64,000 nt of DNA from DSYU01 sp963827605. Lineage in GTDB: Bacteria; Chloroflexota; Anaerolineae; Anaerolineales; Anaerolineaceae. The stretch covers positions 124,001-188,000 of the forward strand of contig CAWHBK010000001.1 in NCBI GenBank assembly GCA_963827605.1, read 5' to 3'. A program made the position numbers and the translations under genes. The number at the start of each line of letters is the position of its first letter. Within the stretch, counting starts at the first letter, position 1. The notes beneath the pieces were generated by a model that had not been told where the DNA came from, ran no database searches, and worked only from the letters and a program-made list of their open reading frames with translations. Below are positions 27,446 to 35,873 of the stretch, one piece after another.

Positions 27446-28388
27446 ATGACTGCCTATCGGGATGCACTCCCCGTTGAAAGGAAGAATCTATCCAACGCCG
27501 ACTACCACCGGCGTATCGTTCGACGGAGGCGGATCACTTTTCTATTATTAGTATCGCCAGCTTTACTTTGGTTTTTAGCCTTCATGCTCTGGCCTTTGCT
27601 GAATATGTTTTATATCAGCACAATGCGTTGGGATGGGCTTGCCATGCCCCAGAAATTTATCTTCCTGGATAACTTTGCGCGATTCTTTCAGGATAAGAAC
27701 ATCCAGATTGCCCTGCGCAACACAGGGATCCATCTCCTGGTTGGCATTCCCGGCGTTGTGCCATTCGCTTTTATGCTCGGGTTTTTCCTGAGCCTGCGGA
27801 AACCCGGTTATCGTGTGCTGAGGACCATCTTTTTCTCACCCTCTATGATTTCAGTCGCGGCTCTAGCAATGATTTTCTTGGGGTTATACCGCCCGGATGG
27901 AATGCTAAATTCCTTTCTCGAGACCTTCGGATTGTCTTCTCTCACGCGAGTTCTGGCTGGCGAACAAATCCACCGCTTTGGGAGCGATTATTGCCATCGA
28001 TATCTGGAGTGGGATCGGTTTTTATGGGGTACTGTTCTTTGCTTCGTTGGCAAGCATCCCCGATGAACTATACGAAGCGGCCCGGTTGGACGGCGCGGAT
28101 TATTGGATCATCATGTGGCAGATCGCCTTCCCGCTTATCCTGGACTTTATCGGGGTGGTCGTTGTCCTTCAATTCCTCTACATCCTCTCTGGCGCAGCCC
28201 AAAATGTGATTCTCCTGACCAGCGGCGGGCCAGGGACGGCAACCCTGACCCTCGGATACTATCTCTACAACCAGGCCTTCCTCACCCAGCGGCTCGGTTA
28301 CAGTCAGGCGATTGCTGTCCTGATCTTTTTTATTGGGATCGCCGCGATCCTTATCATCCGCCGAATAACTTCCCGCTTAACTGACTAA
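27446..28388 (+). CDS. sugar ABC importer B, permease (MalF type), one frameshift
   Basis: First permease of importer B. The frame from ATG 27446 encodes a basic tail, the first membrane helix (FLLLVSPALLWFLAFM) and further helices to LSSLTRV. At 27950-27953 the frame changes: continuing one base later gives WLANKSTALGAIIAI, the EAA loop (ELYEAARLDGADYW), TSGGPGTATLTL and the last helix, ending at 28388. Without correction the product stops at 28066 and lacks the ATPase contact and two helices. Only one base is involved and all family features are otherwise intact, so a read indel or a very recent mutation is likely. The corrected length is about 313 residues. Confidence 0.85.
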
Positions 28389-28401
28389 AAAGGGGAACAG
28401 A

Positions 28402-29265
28402 ATGAACACCTGGACGCACAGTGTAGCTAAAAAGATCAGGGATGGTTCTTCCCTTTTTGTCGCCGGTGGTTACTTTTTTTCGATCCTGTATGCACTGCTC
28501 ATCATCATCCCGCTTTACTTTGTGCTTGTGTCGGCGTTTAAAGACAACGCCGATATCATTACCAGGCCCCTGGTTTTGCCCACAGCGATTAATTTTAGGA
28601 AATTTATAGAAGCTCAACAAAATGTTAACCTGCTTCGCGCTATTCTTATTTCAACCGGGGTGACGATCGGCGCAGAATTAGTAACCCTTTTGATTGCCTT
28701 TCCTGCTTCCTTTGCTGTGGCGCGCATCCAAACGCGCTTATCAACAATTGTGGAAGCTGTATTCAGTCTAGGATTTCTGATCCCGGGACTCGCGATCTTG
28801 ATGCCTATCTATCTGATGACTGCCAAAGTCGGGCTGCTTTACAATCCAGTCGCCCTGGTCATCCTCTACCCTGCCTTCAATCTGCCGTTGTCGATGATCT
28901 TGCTGACCAGCTTTATGCGCAAGATACCACGCGAGCTGGAGGAGAGCGCGGTGATGGATGGTGGAAATGTGCTCCAAATTATCGGCTATATTTTCCTCCC
29001 AATCTCGTCGCCGGGCATCATTACTGTCCTGGTTTTAAACTTTATCAATATGTGGAATGAATACCTGTTTGCCCTGATCCTCATGGATTCGAACAACCGG
29101 ACCATCCAGCTGGCGACCGCGCTGCTTCGGGCCAACCAACGATCGGTCGATTACGGCATCATCGCAGCAGGGGTGGTCATCAGCATGGTGCCGGTGTATT
29201 TCGCCTTTGTTGTATTCCAGGAAAAGATCATGAACGGGATGCTTGCCGGTGCAGTGAAAGGATAG
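28402..29265 (+). CDS. sugar ABC importer B, permease (MalG type)
   Basis: A 287-residue CUT1-type permease with six predicted membrane helices (first at about residues 20-45). The EAA loop is complete (RELEESAVMDGGNVLQII, then LPISSPG), and NMWNEYLFALIL near the C-terminus is typical of MalG proteins. It starts 13 bases after the first permease with AAAAGGGGA as ribosome site. It needs the lipoprotein at 25942, the frameshifted partner at 27446 and an ATPase not encoded here. Confidence 0.93.
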   Translation: MNTWTHSVAKKIRDGSSLFVAGGYFFSILYALLIIIPLYFVLVSAFKDNADIITRPLVLPTAINFRKFIEAQQNVNLLRAILISTGVTIGAELVTLLIAFPASFAVARIQTRLSTIVEAVFSLGFLIPGLAILMPIYLMTAKVGLLYNPVALVILYPAFNLPLSMILLTSFMRKIPRELEESAVMDGGNVLQIIGYIFLPISSPGIITVLVLNFINMWNEYLFALILMDSNNRTIQLATALLRANQRSVDYGIIAAGVVISMVPVYFAFVVFQEKIMNGMLAGAVKG

Positions 29266-29322
29266 AAAACTACCCGGCTTTGAATGCATGCAAAGATTGC
29301 GACCCATCATAAGGACTATTCT

Positions 29323-30735
29323 ATGCCCAATCCCCCAGCTTTCCTGAAAACCAAACTCAACAGGATCTTGAACCAGACAGGTCAGACCATCATTCTCCGC
29401 GGCGTTGGTCTGGGCGGGTGGATGAACATGGAGAACTTTATAACCGGTTTCCCTGCCAACGAAGAAGCATTTCGTAAAGTAGTGTACCGAGCCCTGGGAG
29501 TAGAAAAAGCCGATTTATTCTTCGACCGCTATCTTGAAAACTTTTTTTCCGAAGCCGATGCCCTTTTTATCCATTCTCTCGGGCTCAATCTGGTCCGCTT
29601 ACCGTTTAATTACCGCCATTTTGAATACGATTCTAATCCCTTCGTTATCCAAGAGTCTGGTTTCAAGCACCTGGACCGGGTGATCGAGATCTGTGCCAGG
29701 CACCAGATCTACACAATCCTAGACTTACACGCCGCCCCGGGTTGCCAGAACCAGGACTGGCATTCCGATAACCCATCTGCGCAGGCGCTATTTTGGCAGC
29801 ATAAACACTTTCAAGATCGGGCGGTCTGGCTTTGGGAAAACCTTGCTGACCATTATAAAAACAACCCCTGGGTGGCCGGTTACAACCCGCTGAACGAACC
29901 ATCCGATCCTTCAGGAAAAGCGCTCGATCCGTTTTACCGGCGCGTCGTTTCCGCAATTCGTAAAATCGATCCGCAGCATATTATTTTCCTGGATGGTGAC
30001 CGGTATTCGCAAGATTTTTCTGTGCTTGGAGCGCCGATCGAAAACGCCGTCTATACCCTACACGATTATCCCGTCCCAGGCTTCATTGATGGGGGACCCT
30101 ATCCAGGCATCTCCAGGGGCGAATACTACGATAAATCGGTTTTACAAAAAAGGTTGTTGAAAAACTGCCAATATATGTTCGACAACCAGACTCCTATCTG
30201 GGTAGGAGAATTTGGGCCAGTCTATACAGGCAGCGTTGAAGAAGATGAAATTCGTTACCGTTTGCTCGCGGACCAGCTTACATTTTATCGGGAGCTAGGA
30301 GCATCCTGGTGCTTGTGGACATATAAGGATATTGGCCTGCAAGGAGTGGTTCATGTCCACCCCCAATCAAAATGGTTACAAAAGATCCAGCCAGTATTAG
30401 AAAGGAAGGCTGCTCTGGGAGTGGATTCGTGGGGAGGGTTAGATCAGCGGATCCGGCACATTATGGAACCGATTGAACAAACCTTCGCAGAATTCTTTCC
30501 CCAGTTCAATCCTTTCCCTTTCGGCGCCCAGTGGAATATTAATCGCATCACCCGGCACATCCTTCTGGCTGAGCCGCTCCTGGAGGATTTTTACCCAATT
30601 CTTCAAGGACTGGATATAGATGAAATCGCCGGATTAATGGCAAGTTTTCAGTTTCAGCAATGTATTCCACGCCATGAACTTTGCGAGATGCTCAAAAAAG
30701 ACCTGGCGATCACTTCAAACGCTGGAAATAGCTAG
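29323..30735 (+). CDS. GH5 family glycoside hydrolase
   Basis: A 470-residue retaining glycosidase of clan GH-A, family GH5. The strand motif LRGVGLGGWMNME near the N-terminus resembles exo-beta-1,3-glucanase-like GH5 enzymes. The acid/base is E192 (YNPLNEPS), and the nucleophile E296 (WVGEFGPV); LNLVRLPFNYRHF carries the conserved Arg. The C-terminal 130 residues are a helical extension after the barrel and are unlike common carbohydrate-binding domains. ATG 29323 has AAGGA upstream and is preferred to 29284. No signal peptide is present, so it cleaves imported beta-glucosides or mannosides. It is cotranscribed with importer B, 57 bases after the permease stop. Confidence 0.9.
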   Translation: MPNPPAFLKTKLNRILNQTGQTIILRGVGLGGWMNMENFITGFPANEEAFRKVVYRALGVEKADLFFDRYLENFFSEADALFIHSLGLNLVRLPFNYRHFEYDSNPFVIQESGFKHLDRVIEICARHQIYTILDLHAAPGCQNQDWHSDNPSAQALFWQHKHFQDRAVWLWENLADHYKNNPWVAGYNPLNEPSDPSGKALDPFYRRVVSAIRKIDPQHIIFLDGDRYSQDFSVLGAPIENAVYTLHDYPVPGFIDGGPYPGISRGEYYDKSVLQKRLLKNCQYMFDNQTPIWVGEFGPVYTGSVEEDEIRYRLLADQLTFYRELGASWCLWTYKDIGLQGVVHVHPQSKWLQKIQPVLERKAALGVDSWGGLDQRIRHIMEPIEQTFAEFFPQFNPFPFGAQWNINRITRHILLAEPLLEDFYPILQGLDIDEIAGLMASFQFQQCIPRHELCEMLKKDLAITSNAGNS

Positions 30736-30760
30736 CTTCAAGAAGAACAGGGTGAAGAAA

Positions 30761-32125
30761 ATGACTGGATTAAATGTTTCCCGCAAGAAAGAATTAGAAC
30801 GCGATTTTCACAATATATTGCATGTGCTGCAGTTCTGTCCTGGAGTGGATAAGGACCTTACCGTTCCCCCACAGGAATTCACCCGCCGCCATCAGGTCGT
30901 CTGGAAAGCGCTCGAACAGGCTGGCCTGGACGTAGGTTTTGTGTTTTCGGATGAGCATTACGACGGGGATGTCCCTTACCTGGGCGGAAACAACAACATC
31001 ACCATCGAACAGGTGGCGGGAGTGATAGGCCCGAACGGTTTTCACATCATCGCCGGCCTTGAAGGCGGGTACGTTTCTGAGCAGCTGGCAGGCCGGGCAG
31101 GCGCCACAGTTCATAAAGTTGAGCTACTACAGCTGGCCGATGAGCAGTACCCGATCCGGGCTGAACGCCTGGAGGATGTTTTGGAAGAAGCCGCGGGCAA
31201 ACAGGTGACCCGTATTGGCTTACTCACCCCCCGGCAGGTGATCCCGGATGGGGTCGTCGCGCAATTGAAAAAGATCGTTGGCCAGGAAAACATCGTTGAC
31301 ATGCAGGAAGCTTACCAGCGCATTCGTTATGAAAAGTCAGATATCGAAATGGCTCTGATCCGGGACGCTGCCAGTATTGGCGATGCCATGATGCGCTGCA
31401 TGCTGGCGGTGCTCCGCCCAGGCCAGCTGGAGACGCAAGTGGCAGGATGGGCCTATTGGGCAGCGAAAGAGCTGGGGTCAGAGGAAAACGGCTGGGACGT
31501 GATGGTCACCAGCGGTGATGCCAACCGAACATTGATTGGGAAAGCGCTCAACCGGCCGATCCGTGCCGGGGATTTCGTCCACCTCGGAGTCGCACCTAAG
31601 CGTGACGGGCTGAATGCCTGCGTCCGGCGCTCCCTGGTAGCTGTCGATCATCCTTCCCAGATCACTTCCGGCCAGCAGTACTGGTTTGATTTTATCGAGC
31701 AGGCCTACCTTGTTGGTGAGACTGCCTATCGTAAGGTAGCCCAATCTGGGTTACCGGCCAGATTGCAAGAGCAAGCCCTGGTTGATTTCTTTGCCTCGGA
31801 AAGCGCTGCGGTATCACAACGTTATGGGAAAGAAATCCGCTTAGAAACCCTTAAACCATACACCGGCACGCATAATGCTGGATACACCGAATGCCAGGAA
31901 TTTTATGGCGCAATCACCTTAGATTCGACTGAACCACTCGGGAGGCAAATCGTCACCATGCTGGACGTGGCGCTCAGAGGGATTGGGGATCACTGGGATG
32001 AGGTGGTCCTCCCCGATCTCGATTATATCGTCATCGAAAATACCCTGGGAAAGTTCAACGACCGGGTGGAAAACTTTAATCAATTGCCGCTGAACGTGCA
32101 GGCGCTGGCTGGGAAGGGGATTTAA
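30761..32125 (+). CDS. M24 (creatinase/prolidase-like) metallopeptidase-fold protein
   Basis: A 454-residue protein with the two-domain arrangement of M24 proteins: an N-terminal creatinase-like domain (about 30-200; VGFVFSDEHYDG, YEKSDIEMALIRDAASIGD at the junction) and a C-terminal pita-bread fold (about 205-450). The metal ligands of prolidases are poorly kept: the expected DxG...D strand reads HLGVAPKRDG, and the late Glu-rich motifs read HNAGYTECQEFYGA and DVALRGIGD. This resembles metal-independent members such as creatinase more than peptidases, but the assignment is tentative. ATG 30761 follows GAAGAAA. It lies between GH5 and an isochorismatase-family hydrolase; creatinase-like, amidase-like and racemase-like genes side by side suggest breakdown of a carbamoyl- or amidino-compound. 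Confidence 0.7.
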   Translation: MTGLNVSRKKELERDFHNILHVLQFCPGVDKDLTVPPQEFTRRHQVVWKALEQAGLDVGFVFSDEHYDGDVPYLGGNNNITIEQVAGVIGPNGFHIIAGLEGGYVSEQLAGRAGATVHKVELLQLADEQYPIRAERLEDVLEEAAGKQVTRIGLLTPRQVIPDGVVAQLKKIVGQENIVDMQEAYQRIRYEKSDIEMALIRDAASIGDAMMRCMLAVLRPGQLETQVAGWAYWAAKELGSEENGWDVMVTSGDANRTLIGKALNRPIRAGDFVHLGVAPKRDGLNACVRRSLVAVDHPSQITSGQQYWFDFIEQAYLVGETAYRKVAQSGLPARLQEQALVDFFASESAAVSQRYGKEIRLETLKPYTGTHNAGYTECQEFYGAITLDSTEPLGRQIVTMLDVALRGIGDHWDEVVLPDLDYIVIENTLGKFNDRVENFNQLPLNVQALAGKGI

Positions 32126-32126
32126 C

Positions 32127-32237
32127 GTCCTTACCAGTCAAGCATCCCACCCAGACCCATTAGCCGAGTTTGGGATACCGGTTTTCACCAGCAGTCAGTG
32201 CGGGTTTGAATTCGAAAGGGGCATCTTCATCCAATAA
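32127..32237 (+). pseudogene. relic of Asp/Glu racemase-like gene (C-terminal end only)
   Basis: Directly after the M24 stop, one frame reads the last 36 residues of an Asp/Glu racemase-like protein: SHPDPLAEFGIPV, then FTSSQCGFEFER, ending at TAA 32235-32237. It matches the C-terminus of the intact protein at 53431-54243 (SYPDPLIQFGLPV, TSGQCGFEYAR) at 17 of 25 aligned positions, including the catalytic-type Cys. No start codon or upstream part exists here, since the M24 gene occupies the preceding bases in another frame. An ancestral racemase gene in this operon was evidently deleted. The isochorismatase gene starts 25 bases downstream. Confidence 0.75.
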
Positions 32238-32262
32238 ATCATTTGGTCAAAAGGAGAATTCC

Positions 32263-33087
32263 ATGACGAAACAGATCCATTTAAAAACCAGGTTTTACCG
32301 GCTCTTTCCATCCACCGGATACCTGGGCTACGGCTTCGAAGATTATGACGCCGATTACGGAAGGTCCGCCTTTCTGGTGATCGATGTTTATGGACTCGGT
32401 TTCCATCCCGATGATCCGCTGCCTTCCTTCAGCAAAGATGGGCACGCTTCAGCAGAACGACCCGCCCTGGCCTGGCTGGATAGCTCGTTACACGAGGATC
32501 GAATTATTAAAACAGCCCTCTTACCTGCGTTGGAAGCAGCCAGAGAGATCAACCTGCCGGTTATTTACTTGAATAACAGCGCGCCAAAGATCGGTTTACA
32601 ACATTCAGAATTTGGTAAAGTGCTCAAACGCCAGTTGAATACCGATATGGAGCATATGTTCGCCGAGGATGATGTCGACCCGAAAGAATATCATTACGGC
32701 GATTCCGATCATGTAAAAATCTCGAAACTGTTGACGCCTAAGGAAAACGAATATTTTATCCGCAAACACGTTTACAGTGGATTCGTCGGGACACGGCTCG
32801 ACCTCCTGTTAAGGCACCTGGATATCAAGAACCTCTTCACAGTCGGATTTTCGGCAGATGCCTGCCTGATGACCACCATTATTGATGCCCTCTGGCGCAA
32901 TTACAAGGTGGTGTTGCTTCGTGATTGTACCCTGGCGAATGACTTCCCTGAGGAACAGGCTGAGCTATTAGGAACGCAACGTATGGTTAAGATGCTGGAA
33001 TCTTTATACTGTGTATCGGTGACCTCTCAGGAATTTATCCAGGCAGTCAAGGAATACAAATTGGCAAAAGAACATAACCCGGTTTAA
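32263..33087 (+). CDS. isochorismatase-family cysteine hydrolase
   Basis: A 274-residue hydrolase of the isochorismatase/N-carbamoylsarcosine amidase superfamily. The catalytic triad is visible: D41 (FLVIDVYG), K168 (IRKHVYSGF) and C201 (GFSADACLM). Members with this triad cleave C-N bonds in amides, carbamoyl compounds or nicotinamide. An insertion rich in Asp, Glu and His (about 128-150) is unusual. AAAAGGAG seven bases before ATG 32263 fixes the start. A paralogue with the same triad and long N-terminus lies at 46393 next to importer C. Its stop overlaps the stop of the convergent GH51 gene by four bases. Confidence 0.85.
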   Translation: MTKQIHLKTRFYRLFPSTGYLGYGFEDYDADYGRSAFLVIDVYGLGFHPDDPLPSFSKDGHASAERPALAWLDSSLHEDRIIKTALLPALEAAREINLPVIYLNNSAPKIGLQHSEFGKVLKRQLNTDMEHMFAEDDVDPKEYHYGDSDHVKISKLLTPKENEYFIRKHVYSGFVGTRLDLLLRHLDIKNLFTVGFSADACLMTTIIDALWRNYKVVLLRDCTLANDFPEEQAELLGTQRMVKMLESLYCVSVTSQEFIQAVKEYKLAKEHNPV

Positions 33088-34583
33088 GCGGTTACATTAA
33101 AAGAAATAGCAGTAATGGAGAGGGGAGGCAACTGCACCGTTGCGCCGCTCTCCTCTAGGAGGATGTTATTGAATGGCTGGTTGTGAATAACATCTGGCAT
33201 ATCGAAGGTATTACGTGCGTCCGCGTGTGGCCCGGTGACCAGCTCGGCTGATTTTACCGAATCTAGCCTGATCCCCGCCGGTAAAATTTCGACAACGGCC
33301 TGTTCATCCAGGCTGCGGTTAACCAGAAACACATGCAGGACACCCTCGCCTAGAATGGCGCTGGCATCAACGAAATGAGCGAACCCGTTCATTTCGCTCT
33401 CATAACCTGGCCCCTGGACAACTGTCCTTAGCGAAATTCCCTCGCGACGCTGAGCATAAAGCAGCAGCGGGTAGTAAATCGACTGCAGCAGTATATCGTC
33501 GCCGCGCGTCAGAATTGGCGCAATGACATTTACAATTTGGGCCAGATTAGCAACCTTAACCACATCTGCATGACGGATAAAGCTGTTGAGAAAACCTGCC
33601 ACCACCAGCGCATCTTCCAGGTTGTATTCTTCTTCGACAAGATGCTGCGCCATTTTCCCATGTCCATCAACACTCTCATCGTTTTGCGTTCGGTACCACA
33701 CATTCCATTCATCGAAGCATAGGTAATACCGCTTCTTACTATGCATTTTGGCCCGAGCATACCGACATACCGCGTCGAATTCCTCAATCTGCTGGTCAAT
33801 TGAATTCGTCACGGCTAAATAATCGGCAGTATCGCCTTTCCATTTTCCGGCGTAGCGATGAAGGCTAATATAATCTGCGAAATCGCCGACATATTCGAGC
33901 ACGGTCCGGTCCCATTCCATGTAATTGGGAAGGTTAATAATCGATGTGCCGCAAACGACGAGTTCAATCGATGGATCCGTATCTTTCATCAACTTAGCTG
34001 CCTGCTGAGCGCGGATGGCATATTGGTCGGCAGGCACATGGCCAATCTGCCAAGGGCCATCCATTTCATTTCCCAGACACCATAACTTGACCCCGTACGG
34101 CTCGCTCGAACCATTCGCGGCGCGCATATTGGAGTACTTCGTCCCAACCGGAGCGTTGCAGTATTCTACCCAATTACGGGCTTCCTCCGGCGTTCCGGTA
34201 CCCAGGTTTACTGTCATCATCGGCGTCCAACCCATCCGCTGCGCCAGGCAGATAAACTCATCGGTTCCAAACTGGTTTGGCTCGATACTGTGAGAGGCCA
34301 TATCCTGGATCACTGGACGAGAGGCCCGTGGTCCGACACCATCCATCCAATGGTAACCCGAGGAAAAGTTTCCGCCCGGATAACGCATCGTTGTAAAATT
34401 CAAGCGTTTCAAGCTGTCCAGGACGTCCATCCTGAAACCTTGCCCGTCGGCGTGTTTTGACAGTGGGTCATAAACACCTTCATACACCGCGCGCCCAATG
34501 TGTTCCAGGAAACCACCGAATAATCTTGAATCAACCTGGCCAATCTGGTAATCACGATGCAAGATAATCTTTGTACGATCCAT
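33084..34583 (-). CDS. abfA: GH51 alpha-L-arabinofuranosidase
   Basis: A 499-residue family GH51 enzyme that releases terminal alpha-L-arabinofuranose from arabinan or arabinoxylan fragments. Early features are FGGFLEHIGRAVYEG and MRYPGGNFSSGYHW. The acid/base is E173 (WCLGNEMDGPWQ) and the nucleophile E292 (CFDEWNVWY). A C-terminal beta domain ends in LPPLSITAISF. There is no signal peptide, as usual for intracellular GH51. The start has GGAGGA seven bases upstream. It is a single-gene unit convergent with the isochorismatase gene and divergent from the glycyl radical activase gene. Together with three GH127 genes it makes arabinose-rich glycans a clear target of this region. Confidence 0.93.
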   Translation of the reverse strand: MDRTKIILHRDYQIGQVDSRLFGGFLEHIGRAVYEGVYDPLSKHADGQGFRMDVLDSLKRLNFTTMRYPGGNFSSGYHWMDGVGPRASRPVIQDMASHSIEPNQFGTDEFICLAQRMGWTPMMTVNLGTGTPEEARNWVEYCNAPVGTKYSNMRAANGSSEPYGVKLWCLGNEMDGPWQIGHVPADQYAIRAQQAAKLMKDTDPSIELVVCGTSIINLPNYMEWDRTVLEYVGDFADYISLHRYAGKWKGDTADYLAVTNSIDQQIEEFDAVCRYARAKMHSKKRYYLCFDEWNVWYRTQNDESVDGHGKMAQHLVEEEYNLEDALVVAGFLNSFIRHADVVKVANLAQIVNVIAPILTRGDDILLQSIYYPLLLYAQRREGISLRTVVQGPGYESEMNGFAHFVDASAILGEGVLHVFLVNRSLDEQAVVEILPAGIRLDSVKSAELVTGPHADARNTFDMPDVIHNQPFNNILLEESGATVQLPPLSITAISFNVTA

Positions 34584-34821
34584 TTCTTATCCTCCAATAG
34601 GATATGGGTGGAATTTAATATTAGAAGGATGTTTTCGGCGTCGATCAAAATTTTCTATCGATATAGCTACTTTTCCTCGTTATCACGTGACCAGTGGCCA
34701 CGAATCATTACGTTTATAAATTATCACAGGTTGGTAAAGAAATCTTAGAAAGAATTATGAAGAATCGGGATTTTATTGATTAGATCTCCCAGTTGAGCCA
34801 CGTTATAATAATAAGAACACC

Positions 34822-35820
34822 ATGAATAATGCAAAACTTTTTTCACAGTCCATCCCTGAGGATGGAAAACCATGTTGCGATCTCACGATGCGCGGTTTGG
34901 TCACAGATATAGATCACTTCGCCATACATGATGGTCCTGGCATTCGTACGGCAGTGTACTTGAAAGGCTGCCCATTACATTGCGTCTGGTGCCACAGCCC
35001 GGAAACCCAATCTTTCTCCCCGGAACTGCTTTACCTTCCGCACAAATGCAACGCCTGCGGATTGTGCCTGAACGTCTGTACACAGGAGGCGCTTTCACCC
35101 ATTCGCGAACAGACGGCAAATGCGGAGGAAGCGCAGAATTGCCACGTGGCGATAGACTGGGAAAGGTGCACACATTGTGCTGCGTGCACAAGGGTTTGCT
35201 ACCCGGGTGCATTAAAAATGACTGGAACGAGTATGTCCGCAGCGGAACTCATTGCACAAGTTGAGAAGGACCGTCCCTTCTTTGATGCTTCTGGTGGGGG
35301 AGTGACTTTAACCGGAGGGGAAGCTACGGCCCAGCCTGACTTTTCACGCCAGTTCCTGTCCGGCTGCCATGCTCAGGGCATCCACACCGCGTTAGAGACG
35401 AATGGCTGTGCTCCCTGGCAGGTGTATCAGGATCTGCTACCAGTGGTTGATCTTTTCCTGTATGATATCAAACATATGGATGAATCCACCCATCGCCAGC
35501 TGACCGGGGCTTCAAATCACCTGGCTCTCAATAATTTACGCCGTCTGGCCGGATTGCACGCGCAGGTTATCGTCAGAGTGCCGTGCATCCCAGATTTGAA
35601 CGATGTTCCGGTGAATATTGCAGCGACGAGCGCATTCGTGCGTCAGATCGGTTTGCATACCATTCATCTCTTACCGTACAACATCTCTACAGCAGCCAAA
35701 TATTCCTGGTTAGGCAGGGAATACGGCCTGCGTGAACGGCTATCCCAAAGCCCTGAAAAAATGAATGAGCTGGCCGCCATCTGCCGCTCCCATGGACTAA
35801 ATACACAGGTGGATGGATGA
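34822..35820 (+). CDS. glycyl-radical enzyme activating protein (radical SAM)
   Basis: A 332-residue radical SAM activase that makes the glycyl radical on its partner enzyme. The SAM cluster cysteines are C50, C54 and C57 (KGCPLHCVWC); a two-cluster ferredoxin insert follows with C76/C79/C82/C86 and C116/C119/C122/C126. GGGVTLTGGEA, ETNGCAPW and DLFLYDIKHMD are typical of the family. Activases with this insert serve the dehydratase/decarboxylase-type glycyl radical enzymes rather than pyruvate formate-lyase itself. The start at 34822 lacks a good ribosome site; ATG 34888 (MRGLVTDI) is an alternative. The partner gene begins 53 bases downstream. Confidence 0.93.
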   Translation: MNNAKLFSQSIPEDGKPCCDLTMRGLVTDIDHFAIHDGPGIRTAVYLKGCPLHCVWCHSPETQSFSPELLYLPHKCNACGLCLNVCTQEALSPIREQTANAEEAQNCHVAIDWERCTHCAACTRVCYPGALKMTGTSMSAAELIAQVEKDRPFFDASGGGVTLTGGEATAQPDFSRQFLSGCHAQGIHTALETNGCAPWQVYQDLLPVVDLFLYDIKHMDESTHRQLTGASNHLALNNLRRLAGLHAQVIVRVPCIPDLNDVPVNIAATSAFVRQIGLHTIHLLPYNISTAAKYSWLGREYGLRERLSQSPEKMNELAAICRSHGLNTQVDG

Positions 35821-35873
35821 TGCAGCTATGGGAGTAGTGGTCATGGCAGATTCAGAGCGTATGAGGAGGAAAC

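Noticed and set aside
34776..34809. Promoter for the glycyl radical genes (TTGATT and TATAAT)
   Set aside because: The spacer would be 22 bp; the TATAAT alone is not enough evidence.
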